Shown: positions 63,245 through 64,000 of the stretch, piece by piece | Layout: the number at the start of each line of letters is the position of its first letter | Numbering within the stretch: position 1 is the first letter of the stretch | Source of the DNA: Isoetes taiwanensis | Lineage: Eukaryota > Streptophyta > Lycopodiopsida > Isoetales > Isoetaceae | Direction: 5' to 3' | Assembly: GCA_021234155.1 (NCBI GenBank) | Contig: JAJEKV010000067.1 | Location: 1-64,000, forward strand | DNA: 64,000 nucleotides | Notes under the pieces: generated by a model | What the model saw: the letters and a program-made list of their open reading frames with translations, nothing else | The model's database searches: none | What the model was told of the DNA's origin: nothing | Position numbers and translations under genes: made by a program

Positions 63245-64000
63245 TCTCCTATGCTAGAGTGAGTACATAATGCTTCAGGCTCATGCTTCAGGAGCATTGT
63301 CTTGTGCTTGCACAACTAGATGGAATTTGTACATCTTGTAATGTTTACCTGTGATTATTAAACTTGCTTTAATCCTTCAATTTTTTTTTTTTTTTTGTAG
63401 AATTAAAGTTCATGCCATTACAAACGAATAATCTATTGCTTTGTCCCTTCATTCATGTATGTAACCTATTTATGAACAATTTCATCATACCTTCCACATC
63501 ATGATCCATTTACTAGTATGATATGATGTACTTCATATGATATGAAGTGTTCATTGACTTGTTAAGAGCATTGATTTGTGAAAACTAAGAGTATGAGCAC
63601 ACATATGAGATTTTGAGCACCTTTGAGGACCTAGATTTCAGGCCGCCTATATACGCAATGCAGAATGGGGTTGACTCCTCTGAATGCAATGCTAGTATTG
63701 TAAAAGGTGCATTGATGTTTCTTCAGTGGGAAGACTTTAGAAGAGTTGTGAATTAAACTTCTATCCCTAGAGATCAATGTCTTGGAAGAGTAGAAAGAGA
63801 GACGAGGAGTTCTAAGGAAGCATGTTGTGCACTTCAATGAAATGAAAATACGGCGACTGTATACAGATTGGGGAACATAATATGCTATATGGGTGTGTGC
63901 ATCGGGGAGCAGTATATGCCTTATAGTCAACCATGGTGTTGGATGGAAGGAACATAGAGTATGATATGAGCATGGAGATGAAGGGGATAAACATCAGTGC
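63245..64000. other. No gene recognised
   Basis: Probably includes the 3' tail of the LINE fragment, with a T-run at about 63380-63397. The rest shows only short ORFs. Confidence 0.45.

Overview
The window looks like a TE-rich, gene-poor, AT-rich nuclear segment of a land plant. Host loci carry plant-type introns: a plant-type magnesium-dependent phosphatase 1, a VMA21-like V-ATPase assembly factor, and remains of a plant-type ABCC transporter, a 20S proteasome beta subunit and a PPR protein. Gypsy, LINE, TRIM, hAT, SINE and Helitron remains dominate. A fungal/Tf2-like gypsy lineage and a Penelope-like retroelement without endonuclease suggest a non-seed plant such as a fern, lycophyte or bryophyte, but this is inference.

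Layout. 0.8-2.6 kb: intact four-exon MDP-1 gene (minus). 2.8-5.9 kb: decayed GC-richer DNA ending at a Helitron-like 3' terminus. 6.8-8.5 kb: unrecognised exon-like segments (minus). 12.0-12.5 kb: intact two-exon VMA21-like gene (plus). 13.5-16.7 kb: 3' half of an ABCC transporter as a pseudogene (minus). 17-24 kb: hAT C-terminal fragment, an inverted pair of a hairpin repeat, an open but unrecognised two-exon gene (minus), a tRNA-like SINE and a broken Ty3/gypsy element (plus). 25-30 kb: TRIM remnant, foldback MITE, proteasome beta and PPR fragments, and tandem repeats. 30.5-33 kb: coiled-coil remnant and a second SINE-like element. 34-37 kb: L1-type LINE (minus) beside an intact 449-bp TRIM with a 5-bp target duplication. 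38.5-42.2 kb: broken large transposon-type protein, with a relative of its C-terminus at 28.5 kb. 43.7-51.5 kb: Penelope-like retroelement with two 1.7-1.8 kb direct repeats. 53.4-59 kb: FCP1/NIF-type HAD gene on the minus strand, interrupted by a 1.7 kb LINE-like insertion with a 16-bp target duplication, plus two exon-like ORFs. 62.5-63.2 kb: LINE zinc-finger fragment (plus).

There is no operon-like organisation. Only MDP-1 and VMA21 look fully functional; the 18.7-19.8 kb gene might be. The most unusual object is the 43.7-51.5 kb retroelement. Its reverse transcriptase has IPMG and YMDD motifs and Penelope-type C-terminal blocks, it lacks a GIY-YIG domain, and its long repeats carry their own small ORF. 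This copy is inactive (frameshift and in-frame stop).
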